Positions 34,201-45,500 of a stretch of DNA of 64,000 nucleotides are shown piece after piece. A model generated the notes under the pieces. That model did not search any database and was not told the origin of the DNA. It worked only from the letters and a program-made list of their open reading frames with translations. Within the stretch, counting starts at the first letter, position 1, and the number at the start of each line of letters is the position of its first letter. This stretch comes from Mugil cephalus. Lineage: Eukaryota; Chordata; Actinopteri; Mugiliformes; Mugilidae. The DNA is taken from positions 9,380,591 to 9,444,590 of the forward strand of contig NC_061776.1 in assembly GCF_022458985.1 (NCBI RefSeq), given 5' to 3'. Both the position numbers and the translations under genes were made by a program.

Positions 34201-37200
34201 TAAGTCAGATATAATTATGAAGGTAGTCACATTAGTCCATGTCCAGCACATGACTTGATGCATGTTTGGAAGAGAAACTGTCGGGTGAATAGTGAGGCTG
34301 GGTTAAATAAAAAATAATACTAAAATAAAAAGGAGATCCAAACATGACAGAAGTTACAGCACCGAGAGCAGGAAGTGTGTGACCACAACATCTCTATCAC
34401 CAATGACATTAATTATGTGACATAATTACATTATGATAATTTGTTTCAAGACGTTTTCGAAACTGACGTTATCCTCAAATGATTTGATGTTTAATTGAAA
34501 CGCAGCACAGTCGGATAAAATTTCAAATTTGATAAACAGATTAGTCTCAAGAAGAAGTCAGTCCATGCGTTCATCAGTTCCTCAGCCAGTCTTCAGTTTC
34601 ACATCTCTCGTCACTCCGCTGGCTTCCGGTTCGTTTTAGAATTGATTTTAAACTTTAATGCCACTTAAAGGCCTGACTCCCACCTACTTGTCTGAGACTT
34701 TAACTATCTGTGATCATGGCATGTCCCTACATTCTTAGGGTCAGATTCTGTTACATGTCCTACGGTTGAGATACAAACAGGGGGGTGATGGTTCTTTTGT
34801 TGTCGCTGCTCCGACGTCCACGCCACTACTGATCCCGGCCTTTTGAAATCAAAGCTGAAGACCCACTTTTGCAGATTGGCGTTCGGTTTCTGACGAGGGC
34901 AGATTGTTTTTAAGGTGCACTTATTTTATCTGTATTTTAATACACACATTTCAGTTGTGTTTTTTATTTGTTGTTTTATGGACCTTTGTTGGGTAACGCT
35001 CAGTTATTGTAAAGGACGATACAAATAATATTTGATTGACTGAATTGAAACACATATGAGAGTGAAAGCGTGAAATAGATCACATCTATGGACGTTTATG
35101 CACCAGCCGGTTAATTTCATCACTGAAAAGAGGCTTAAATATTTGTGATTGTTTTCACGCAGGTCGCCGAGGTGTTGGAGGTTCCTCCGATGAGAGTGTA
35201 CGAAGTAGCCACGTTCTATACCATGTTCCTGCGTCAGCCTGTGGGAAAATACTTCATTCAGATCTGCACGACGACACCGTGCATGCTCTGCAACTCCGAC
35301 AGCATCCTGGAGGCCATCCAAAACAAACTGGGTGAGAGAGCCGCTTTCCATTTTTTTTTTTTTTTTTTTTTTTACGCTGAGAAACCAATGAAGAGGAAGA
35401 AAACGCAGATGGAAACAAAACCTTCTTTAATTGTGTACGTTGGCGATCGCAGACACCGGGGAACAGATACGCTAACAAACAGTCGTCAGTGGTATTCAAA
35501 CAACAGGCTAACGCTACAGCAGCAAACAAGCCCAGAGTATACGGCGTCATCACATCCACAGCGTCAGTGTGTGTGTGACACTTAATAAAGTCCACTCGTT
35601 GGTTCTTTTACACGTCCAAACACTGAGGCTTCGCTCTGTGTTCCAGCTCACATATTGTGTTGCAGTTGCGCCGTGGCCCCGACGCTCGAGTTAAAATACT
35701 TGTTTCAGTAACACAATCTGCAGATTGTCGGTGGAGATTACTTTGCGAATACAAAGCCTTTTCCTCATTTGCGTCTCCGCAGGTATCAAGGTTGGAGAGA
35801 CGACTCCAGACAAGATGTTCACTCTAATAGAGGTGGAATGCCTGGGCGCCTGCGTCAACGCTCCGATGGTCCAGATCAACGACAACTACTATGTGAGTGC
35901 CCTGTACCGAAGGCTCAACGTTATTACTGAATTAACAAAATTAGGTTAAGGCCTGAAATTAGTTTTGAGAAGCGCGTCTGCTGAGAATACGTCTCTCAGC
36001 CCTGTTTTTTTTCTGGGTTGTTACACTTTCAGTACAGTCTTATCAGATTAATAATCACTGGTGGGATAATAACGTTTGTCTTAATCATAAATGTTCATTT
36101 TTAACACCAGGTGTGATTTTAAAAAAAAAAAAAAAAAAAAAGACTTTTGTTTTTGGTTTAAACATCAAATGAAACTAATTCTGCACTCAATTATCATGGG
36201 AGACCCGGTTGTTGCAAGTCGAGTGCAGCTGAATGACCCAATTAAAGCAAATACGACGGCGGGGAAAAGAGGAACTTATCTGTAACACCTCAAACTGCTG
36301 AGGTGTGATTATTAAAAAGGAAAAAGTACAACGTGTTAACAACCGAGAGCAAAGCAGTGCTCACATGATGTGAATAATTAACACTCAAAACGCACACATT
36401 TCTTTGGATGTTACATTAATTCAGTCGTCGGCTTCACGCGTTCAGCCGCATTCAGGATTGCACATTTTTATAAGTGTGTGCTTGTTTGCTGCTTCTGAAT
36501 CTGGAGGTAAAAAACCTTTTTATGCACATGTGACCTGTCAATGACACATGAGAGAGTGCCTCTAAATAATACACAAATCTTCTCTTTTAAACTTTTATAC
36601 GACGTAATGACTTATTTTGACATGACGTTAAAGATTGAAGGACCCATTTCAAACATACATACAATAAGATTTATTCATTTATTTTGTTCTTAGTCAGCAA
36701 TGAGTGTGTTTGTGCTGAAATTTTAAATGTACCTTTAATATTTACCTGGTGAAGTTGTTTACACCTAATCACAGGCTGTGTAGTTTAGTTTTTATAGGTG
36801 CTCTGTATTTTTTCTTGTCTGTTTCTGATTTACTAATAATTGGAGGAGACTGTAAACACTGAGAGTTGTTAGGGTTGTTATTCACAGCACGAAATTGTCA
36901 GCTACTGTATGTACGCTGAAAATGCACAGAAATAAATAATCCCTGCATCTCCCAACATCACTGACGGGTTGTTTTAAAGTTTGTGGAGAAAAGCTAGCGT
37001 TTAAACCTCCCTGTTTATTTAAAAAGGTTATAGATTGAAGGACGTGAACATCCAGGGTGCTGCTTTCTCCTCATTCGTGTTGCTTTCTTCTTGTTTAGGA
37101 GGATCTTACGCCCAAGGATATTGAGAACATTATTGATGAACTCAAAGCTGGCAAAATCCCACCGCCAGGACCCAGGTACATGCTTAAGCGTGCATTATAG

Positions 37201-37393
37201 ATTAATTCATATATTTTTCAGCTTTTCAGAGTTTAGAAATTCAAGCCATATGTCCACTGGCTGCTAGTGAACACGTGATTGGTTATTTTTTTCCCACAGG
37301 AACGGTCGTTTCTCCTGTGAGCCTGCAGGCGGGTTGACCTCTCTGACCGAGCCTCCTAAAGGACCAGGATTCGGTGTAAGATCGGACCTGTAG
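31204..37393 (+). CDS. ndufv2: NADH dehydrogenase [ubiquinone] flavoprotein 2, mitochondrial (8 exons, complete)
   Basis: The 24-kDa subunit of the complex I N-module at the matrix end of the inner membrane. It carries the [2Fe-2S] cluster N1a beside the NDUFV1 flavin site. Exons: 31204-31245, 32364-32426, 33439-33501, 33917-34033, 35163-35331, 35783-35892, 37099-37175, 37300-37393. The sum is 735 nt, 244 residues, against 249 in human. Residues 1 to about 30 are Arg- and Ala-rich without acidic residues, as expected of a mitochondrial presequence. The four cluster ligands are present: Cys130 and Cys135 in CTTTPC, Cys171 and Cys175 in CLGAC. Oddities: intron 4 has a GC donor (AAG then GCACAG) instead of GT, and residue 138 is Cys where mammals have Arg. 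Downstream exons stay in frame, so the gene looks functional. It is head-to-head with acss2 and in tandem with ankrd12. Confidence 0.98.
34590..35045 (+). mobile_element. LINE 3'-end fragment in ndufv2 intron 4
   Basis: The order of phrases matches the C-terminal tail of fish L2/Rex-type reverse-transcriptase frames: SLHWLPV-like (CGCTGGCTTCCGGTTCG), F-K-F-like, then [12 protein letters not shown], and later F-K-S-K-L-K-T-H-F. It ends in a 3' tail resembling CAAATAATATTTGATTGACT. Frames are broken. Confidence 0.65.
35332..35782. other. ndufv2 intron 5 with poly(T)
   Basis: A run of about 22 T lies just after the donor (35350-35373). It is otherwise a moderate-GC intron, and no element is recognised. 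Confidence 0.6.
35893..37098. other. ndufv2 intron 6, no gene seen
   Basis: Poly(A) of about 21 near 36120, otherwise AT-rich intronic sequence. Confidence 0.6.
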
Positions 37394-37466
37394 ACGACGA
37401 TTTCAGGCTTTTCCTGACAGCAAGTTATCACTGAAGATGACATGTTTAACGCGAACATATTGTGTA

Positions 37467-37472
37467 AATAAA
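37467..37472 (+). terminator. ndufv2: Polyadenylation signal of ndufv2
   Basis: AATAAA 74 nt after the stop codon, followed by a GT-rich stretch (GTTCATGTACCTGTTC, GGGTGTCGGTGTC), as expected for cleavage shortly after. Confidence 0.85.
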
Positions 37473-37499
37473 TTGTTCATGTACCTGTTCTCTGGGTGT

Positions 37500-38238
37500 C
37501 GGTGTCACTTAGGATCACGATGTACTGAATGTAACTGTTCCTGTTACTTTGACAGCCGCTGTTTCAGTCTGAGGGCTGAATAACAGAAACACTGTGTGTG
37601 TTTAATTCAATCTAATTTAACAAAATAAAAGTACAGCTTTCTGATGCTGTTTTAACATCAACCTGAATATTAAACCGGTCGTGAAGAGGGATTTAATGCA
37701 CGACTTTTAAATGACAACATTGCATTTATTTATTTTCCCTAGTATACTTAATGTTTGGGCAAGTGGTGCATTCTCGTTATTTTGACTTGTTTTATGCTGC
37801 AATTTATAGTATTTTGGTTGAATTATTCCTTTTTCTGAATGAACGAGTGTGTTACTTATTTAAGTGTTTTATATAGCTAAATATCAACTAGCTCTACTAC
37901 ACGATGCTGCGCCATAAACGAAGGAAAGGTTTTGTTTTTCCATTGTCACATAAATAACAGCCTTTATCTGAGAAGATTATAAAGGGTTTTACTTGACCTC
38001 ACCCTAAATATCTGTCATAAATTATAGCAATTCATAATTATTAAATAAACATATGTATCTCTAGATTTAGGAAGATTTCCGGATGTGGCCTGAAATGGTT
38101 TCCAATATTCATCCTTTCATGAAGAAATACTAGATTCTATGCACTAAATGTCTAAAAGTGGGTTTTATGCAATGAATTAACATTTTTTTGAACATCAAAA
38201 CACCACAAACGATTCTTATTGAATCTCATCATTTAAAT
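37500..38238. other. Intergenic spacer between ndufv2 and ankrd12, no gene seen
   Basis: AT-rich sequence, no element recognised. Confidence 0.5.
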
Positions 38239-38460
38239 CAGGGGGTGTCAAACACATTTTAGTTTGGGGGCCACATGCGGACCAATAACACAATGTTATA
38301 ACCTCTAAAGAATGACAACTCTTAAAAGGAAAATTAAATTTGTGAAGAAAAAACAAGGGCAATTTGGGCTCATTGTTGTCAGCTGTTTAGTTCCAGGTCC
38401 CCTTTTCTTACTTAATAGTTTACAAATTAGACATGCCATTTATTTTAATTAAGGACAAAA
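38239..38460 (+). mobile_element. hAT-like element terminus
   Basis: Starts CAGGGGGTGTCAAACACATT, then TTTAGTTTGGGGGCCACATG, the well-known left end of hAT (Charlie-type) non-autonomous elements. The right end is not found. Confidence 0.65.
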
Positions 38461-38649
38461 AAAAATGCAGTCTTGCATGTAATTTGCACAATTTGTTGTG
38501 TTGTTGATGTCATCTTTAATGTTAATCCCTGCAAGCCATTATTATATGATAAACCCAATGTCCCTTTCAACAACACAGCCCACATCCCTACAAATGTTCC
38601 TGTCATTTCATTTCCATCCCGCCCCGGTGGCGTTTTCGTGTCTAGCCGG

Positions 38650-38745
38650 CGCCCCTCCCCCAGCCTCCCTCTCTCCCTCCCTCCCTACCTCCCCCTTTTT
38701 CTTTCCCCCCACCACCCTCCAGCCTCCTCATTTCCCTGCCCCTGC
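38650..38745. repeat. Polypyrimidine tract (C/T-rich, about 95 bp)
   Basis: Almost only C and T with few interruptions (CTCCCTCCCTCCCTACCTCC core). The opposite strand has many GGG runs. Triplex or quadruplex formation is plausible. It borders the ankrd12 promoter block. Confidence 0.7.
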
Positions 38746-38759
38746 CCCGCAACATGCCC

Positions 38760-39330
38760 CGCGACGCATGCGCACAACGCTCACCACGGATGCACCGTGA
38801 CGCATGCGCACAACATTCATCATGATGCAAATGCCACTGCGCAACCGAATTCAAAGCAGTCGTACAAAGAAATGGCGGGCTACAAAAAAAAAAAAGAGAA
38901 AGAAAGAAAGGAAGGGGGCGAGTTGACACAATCGTTTTATAAATTAAAACTGCATCGAAACTACACAGCCGAAAAAAAAAAGGAGCCACGGTTTGCTCCG
39001 TTTAAAACCTCGACCGTGATCTTCGAGAAAGTTCCCACTGACCGCAAACACAGCAACGGAAAAGATGACGTCAAGTGGCCATTCCTGTTCTCCCTCTACT
39101 TTCCTCTGAGCCTAAAATCCACACGCCTAAAAATACACCTTAGCTCATAAAAAAAAAAGCAGAAAGCACGAATGATACCATTAACATTAAAAGGCGAAGG
39201 TTTACTCACGAGAGTAGGTTAAAATGTACGTTAAACCGTTTTGACAACGTACCCATCTTTACAGCAGACGGAGACCTTATAAGCTCGGTGGGGCTCAGCC
39301 GGTCACGTGACTCCCCCCTCGGCCAATCAG
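38760..39330 (+). promoter_or_regulatory. ankrd12: CpG-rich promoter block of ankrd12
   Basis: Clustered motifs: two CGCATGCGCA sites (38765-38774 and 38801-38810) resembling NRF1; AAATGGCGGGC near 38870, close to a YY1 site; a perfect CRE TGACGTCA (39066-39073); TTATAAG near 39278; a perfect E-box palindrome GTCACGTGAC (39302-39311); and a CCAAT box (39323-39327). The assignment to ankrd12 rests on the following splice donor and the orientation of the next gene. Confidence 0.55.
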
Positions 39331-39379
39331 AGCGACGCTTGCATGTTTTGCTGGTTTTTCTCGGGGAGGACGAGGAGCG

Positions 39380-39540
39380 ACGAACGGCTGGGATGTTTTC
39401 AAAACCCAGCGATGAACGTCACACAGCCGTAGGCTACGGTTACCGTCCAATATCTAGGAAAAGAACTGCTAACATTGCGCAATATTCACACGTAGAGGGA
39501 CCTTGAATGAGTCGGTGGGAACCCGCGGCCCGGTTTAAAG
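39380..39540 (+). other. ankrd12: Probable non-coding exon 1 (5' UTR) of ankrd12
   Basis: A CpG-rich stretch ends with a consensus donor, AAAG then GTAAGC at 39541. The next compatible acceptor feeding a start codon is at 59173. Mammalian ANKRD12 also begins with a non-coding exon before a long intron. The left edge is a guess because no transcription start can be seen. Confidence 0.45.
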
Positions 39541-42500
39541 GTAAGCGCAGCGCAGGGTTTTTTTTTTTTTTTTTTTTTTTTGGCGTTTGCTTTGCATCGG
39601 AACATGATGAGCGTTGTAGGCAGCGTTAGCCGTGTGGCTAAAGTTGTACGAGGGGGGCTAGCGCCGAGCTAAGCTAACTTGACGTAAACTGCGTGCGAAA
39701 AATGGCATGTTATGTGTTTGCGTGGGCTTGGTTATAGTTGTGCGCCACGTGCGTTATACACACACTGGGTACTTTCTCTCCGGTTATTAAACACCCCTTC
39801 CTCCTCCGGTAGCTGCTTTTTTTTTTAATAAGTCGCTGCTTTTTTTGAAGCGAGGGGACACAACGCCGACAGGAAAATGTCGGGGCGAAGCCAGAGTGAG
39901 CAGGGTTAGCCCCAGTGAGCCAGCAAGCTAGCTATGTATGTAGCTAGATTAAGCGCTGGGGAGGGGGATCGTTGTGAGGGCAGTGGAGGGGCTGCAGTGG
40001 GCTTTTGTCTCAGGCTGTGCAGTCCCTCTCTCGTCTTCATTATTGCATTTAAAACAAACAACAAAAAGAAGGAAGGAAAAAAAATCCTAATTTATGGCGG
40101 CCACGCAGCAGCAGCAGCAGCATTCAACTTAAAAAAATATTTACACGTGAAACACATTTCTGTAGATAAGCTGAACACGCTTGGCTGTGTTTAATGTTTA
40201 CTATCTTATAACCAAGTTTAATTTTTTTTTTTTTTTTTTTTAAATAGCGCTCAACTACGTCGCTTTTTTGCTGTGTGCGACATTAACGTTGTACCGTGAG
40301 GTGGGTGGTGTTGTCTGCATTGATCAGGTCTACGCCACCGTTTATTTACAACCAGCAAGCACAGCTTCGGGGATTAAATCCACCAAGCCTTTGTTTTTAT
40401 ATATAAAATATAGTTTTCCTTTTTAATACGTACAAGGGAAGTAGCATAGCTACGAATAACCCAAAGAGCTTGCTTTGCTTGCACTAACCAGCCCAATGGC
40501 TGTGTCATCTTGGGGGTGTGTTGCCTGGTACAAAAGCTGCCTGTTTTAGATGGCTGTCTGTGCAACAACCAATTTGAATCACCCAAACCTAAACCTGAAA
40601 TAAAAAATAAATAAATTGCATCAACATCAGAGGCTCTGACTACAGAAGCCTTTTATACAACACTTAGACGAAGCTCATATAAACCACAAGCCAGAGCCAT
40701 ATCATTGTGTTTACTACCTGCTTTTTAAATATTTATTCAATACCTTTTGTCTGCTGTTAATATCAATTACTGAGTGGATTAATGTCAAGAGTTGTTCATG
40801 TTATAAATACAGCAGCACAAAATGTGAGATATATGTTGAGTCTTAAACCATCGGTGGTCGCTATTTAATGTATTTTTTAGCGTTGCGATCACAAAGAGAA
40901 TGATTTCTCCCTTTATTACTAAACACTATTTAAGATTAGAGATTACGTCAACAATTCACAGTAAAAGCATGCGATGATTTAAGAAGCTGCTTAGGTTTTA
41001 CATCCAAATAAAATCACATAAAGATAATGAGACTCCGTGTCCGTTTTAGTTGAAATTTATTGAAAAATGTGGGGTTAAATCTTATGTTAGGTAAGTTCAA
41101 ATGGAAAAAATGACCCTGAGGCCTCTTTCTTTTTGTTTAATTGTCAGAAGCGAAATGGTAGCATTGGAGTTTTTGTCTTATTAGGTACCAACTACGTTCA
41201 TTTACGAACAAATTCTGTTTGAAATGTAGAGTTGTCAGACAAAATACAATGGCAGGCTAAGAGTTTTGCAGATTTTTACTTCAGTTAAAATAAAATAACA
41301 TAAAATACATACACCGGTACGTTTCGGTCATTATTAACCCTTGATCCAGAAAAGAGGAAACAATCGATAAAGTTGAGTTTGGGAGTGAAGTTAAGTTTGA
41401 ACGTCAACAATCACACTTCCAGTCGTCCATGACACAACATGTTTTTGCATTTCTATCGAACGTCGTTCCAGGTGATGAGACAAGCTACGTGATATAGAAT
41501 TACCAAGCGACCTTATTAATTTGTTCCTGATCCCAACCGTAATTTATATATTTGAGGAGAACACTTCACTTTAAGTTTTTGTACCAAAGCTTTAATGTAT
41601 CAGCATAATAATAATAATAAATAACACGCGTTTAGAAGAGTTTCCTTTATCATCAGTTATCCATTACTTTTGATATTTTAATGTCTTTTTACACAAGCAC
41701 TACAATAAACAAACATGTTAATCATGGCCCCGCTCGTGCAGAAACTGTTGAATGATTTTTATGAATAGAGCTTATTATTGTGGTATTAGGATAATGGGGC
41801 TTCAGATCTAAGCACAGTGTCTGCTGCCAGGGTTGATAGTCTTCATCGCCGTTTTTGTAGTTAATTGTACGTGGAGGGATTAGGAGGCTTTTCAGTGGCG
41901 TACCAGTGTAATCAGATTCACCCACTATGCCGAACATGACTTTTGGGTCGTTCTCAGTAGGTGTCGTTTTAGTGCGTTTGTAATGAGTTTGTATCAATAT
42001 CTCAGTGCTCTACTGGCAACCGAGGAGACTTCAGATGGTGATTTGGCTGAGAATGAATGAGACCTCCCACGGAGCTAAAGGTTGTGAGAATACGGGTTGG
42101 GACAAATTATTGATATTGCAGTATACCGCCATACTGTTGTTTCTTGCGGTGCGTCATGGGGGGTTCTGGCATCGGTACCTGTTTGTGGTATTGAAGCCAA
42201 AGCATCTTGCTTTATGTAGTCACTCCAGAATAGTTTTATTTGTGGCGGTTCAATTTTCTGCCAGTTAATTTAACGCTGATTAAACAAACCATATGACACC
42301 GACTGATATTGGAACATCAACTTTGGAAAACGTGAAGGGCCCAAACCTGTTTTTATTTATCAAATAGGCTGCGTTTATCTAATTATATGGTTGGTTATAA
42401 TGATAAGGAACCTCAACACCATCGTGTTGATTATCTGTCTATATCTGTATGTCTGAATGTAAAAAATGTAAACGTTCACATTTACCATCGACCAGGAAAG

Positions 42501-45500
42501 TAGAAAGGCCTGTAAAGTGGCATGTGGTTCGGAACAAAAGCTGTGATCTCACAACAGATGTTGAGCTTTTGTTGATTGGCCATTTAACGCCTGATTACTT
42601 CTACAGATGTACCGATTGATATAGGGAGATCGGTATCTGGCCCCCCCTCAGTAGTTGTTTATTTTAGCTCTACCATAACCCCATAACCACGTCCCCTCAG
42701 CGTCAAGATGCACCGCAACAACAACAAACACAGAGCGCTGCGCTGAACAGAAGAGAAACGTTTCCTGCAGACGAGGTCAACACGAACCCGTGGGACTCGG
42801 ATTGACTGATACTAAATATTAAAAGATTGCTATCGGCTCGTGCGGCTGAAATACTTGATCAGAACTCACCTACACCGGGTCAACTCAATTGTAGGCATTC
42901 GTGCTGATCTGCTGGTGTGTTGACATAAGTGTGTCAACTAACAAGCGAATGTATTGTGGACCAGTTGTGTCTACATTTTGTAGTATGGTTCACGTCAGAC
43001 TCTGGCTTAGACTACACGTACCATAGTCCTAGACCCAATACTGAATCATAAATCTCTATTAAACAGTCTCGTCGTGGACAACTTGCATATCAACGGGTCA
43101 GAATAGACCCATGTGCTATTTCCCTTTGTTAAGTGCTCTCGGAAGAGGAGCATATTCATCACACATGTCATATTCTGCATACAATTTTGACAGCTATATG
43201 GCACATCCGCTGTGGTCTAATTAAAGATGTGTGTCAAATGATTCATAGCTGTTTGCCAACTACAAAGATGGCGTGTATATTACAGGACCATTGTGTTGAA
43301 TTACTTTTTGCTGAAATGTTTGGGACACAAAGTTTGTCTATAGTCGGGAGGCATTGCACAAAGCGTTTAAACCTCGTTCAGTAAAGCTGTCATGATAGAC
43401 ATCGTTTTTTTTTTTTTTTCCTCCTTCGAACCTTTGTGACATTGGATAGTAGGCGTAGGCCCATTATCTGTAACTTTCAGAAACAACCGAGCACTTCACG
43501 CGCTAAGCCTGGTTTATCATTTCAGCTTCCAATGTGGCAGTTTAGAAAGACTATAAGCATTAAATTTCTAATGTTACGCAGCATCTTACCTCGGCTCGGT
43601 AACACCCAGGCAGTGTCTGGATGGCTATTGTGTTATGAAGTGATATTTGCGAGGCATAAACCCCATAGTCTGAGGCCTTTTCAAGCCATTACCCTGAATG
43701 TATGTGCCTTGACTTGTGATAGTCAACGTACTAATGCCCTCATTAAATTAAGACGTACAAACCGAGCAGACACTGGTCAAATGCTGGTTGACCTTTAGCT
43801 AGACGACTGTCGACTTCAAAGCCAGCTGGCAAGTCTTGTATTTGAGATCCAACCAGCTCCCACAACAGTACACAGTGCGATACGTTCATCAGAACTGACA
43901 CGGGATACGTTTATTTCCTCTCTTTCTTTTTTTTTCTTTCTTTTTTTTTTATTGTTTTGGAGCAGGTTTCATAGACTGACTCATTTTGATCTTGTTTTTG
44001 CTGCCCCTCCAAAGAGCTTTCTTTCACTATTACCCGTTTTCTCTCACACAATAGTCTCGTTTTTATTCCGATCCCTCACAGCCCAGTGCTGTGTTTGTCA
44101 CATGGTGTAACACAATCTTGTCATTTGCTCGGCAGAGAAGCCACGAGCGTTTGTTTTGATGGACGGATCTCCCCACTAACGACGTGTTGAACAGATGTTT
44201 GTTAGTGACGCCGCCGTGTATTGATCAGTGTTTCTCGATGTTTTGATGTAATTTGATCTTGTCTTAAAATGTTTGCGTTTCAGTGTGCAAATGAGCGGTT
44301 AACTCACGGGTTACTCGATTGACAGAAAACCCATTAATTGCAAGTAATAGTCATTAACCAAGTCAGAAATAATCTAGGGTCACACACCTTCATACAGATG
44401 AAGAGTTTTTTGGCTTTTCTCTATGAAAAGCATATTATAGCAGCTTTTTGCAGAACAGCTGTGGTGCTGGTCTGTCGACTTTTGCGACAGCCACCAAGCA
44501 CCGGATTTGGCCGATATTAAATATTATTTTCTGTGGCTGCGTTGGCAACAGTTGGTGCCAGCACCCATCCTCTGGTCACACCCAGATCTATTGAGTTATA
44601 GGTCTAAATCTTGACTTTCCTCCAATCTCTGCCAGATCATGAAAATCAAATGAGGGAGGATCTGCAGTCACATCATTTTTTACACCTGCAGTCCAGGCAA
44701 ATCATACGGGCTTGGAGAAGGGAAGCTAAAGGAGCTAAAGGAGCTCAGACGCATGCAAAGAAAAAACTGATTCAACCCAGACTTGTTGTCCAATGCACAG
44801 GAATTTGCTAAATTCTAAGATTTTCTAGCTTCATAAACACAAGGAGTGAAAAGAGGTGCGTTATATGTAGCTGGGTGATCATGTCGTCCATGGCTTCTAT
44901 ACACTGTAGCCTTTCCAGACTGCTTATAAGCCTCTTAGAGCATAGGGTATTGACCAAGGTGCTATGATGCAGGAACAATTATGTAAGTGCACACAGTATT
45001 CCCTCCGTACAGTCCCCTGCTTTAGGAATTTACTTTTCATACGACCGTGTTCTGGTTTGACTGTAATTTCCGCTTGTGTACAGTGATACGCGCATTTTTA
45101 ATCATTTTTATCAACAGGTTGGTTGCTTCAGCTATTTCTAGGTGGTATATTTAAGAAAATAAGAGGTGGCAGAGTAGAGGAGTGACCTTCACAATGAGGT
45201 GGAGGTGGTGGTGGCGCATAAATGCAGATCAGTGGAATGGAAAAGAAAGTCTTGAGCAATTTAGCAGTTGCGGCTCTCTCTCTCTCTGCGAAGGAAGAAA
45301 TAAAGATCTAAAATGGTGGGGCTTTATTATTTCACATTTAGCTACAGCCTACTGAATGTTTGGGCTATTTTCATGTGAATCGTTGTCTTTATGAGGTTGT
45401 GCCCTTTTGTCCTCGAGACCATTCTCATGAGAGGTTTAAGTCTGGCTCAGCTTAAATATGGTCGGACTTGTGTTTTGTCTAATTGGTGTAATCTTTGTGT

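Noticed and set aside
35145..35585. 146-codon frame including ndufv2 exon 5
   Set aside because: It is exon 5 read through its donor into intron 5, including a poly(T) run as poly-Phe. The true exon ends at 35331.
38473..39150. 225-codon plus-strand frame
   Set aside because: It runs through the hAT-like end, the polypyrimidine tract and the CpG promoter. Composition is low-complexity Pro/Ser and His/Asn with no domain; an open frame here is expected from base composition.
43436..43798. 120-codon frame in ankrd12 intron 1
   Set aside because: No recognisable domain, no promoter or splice sites around it; length is within chance for 64 kb.
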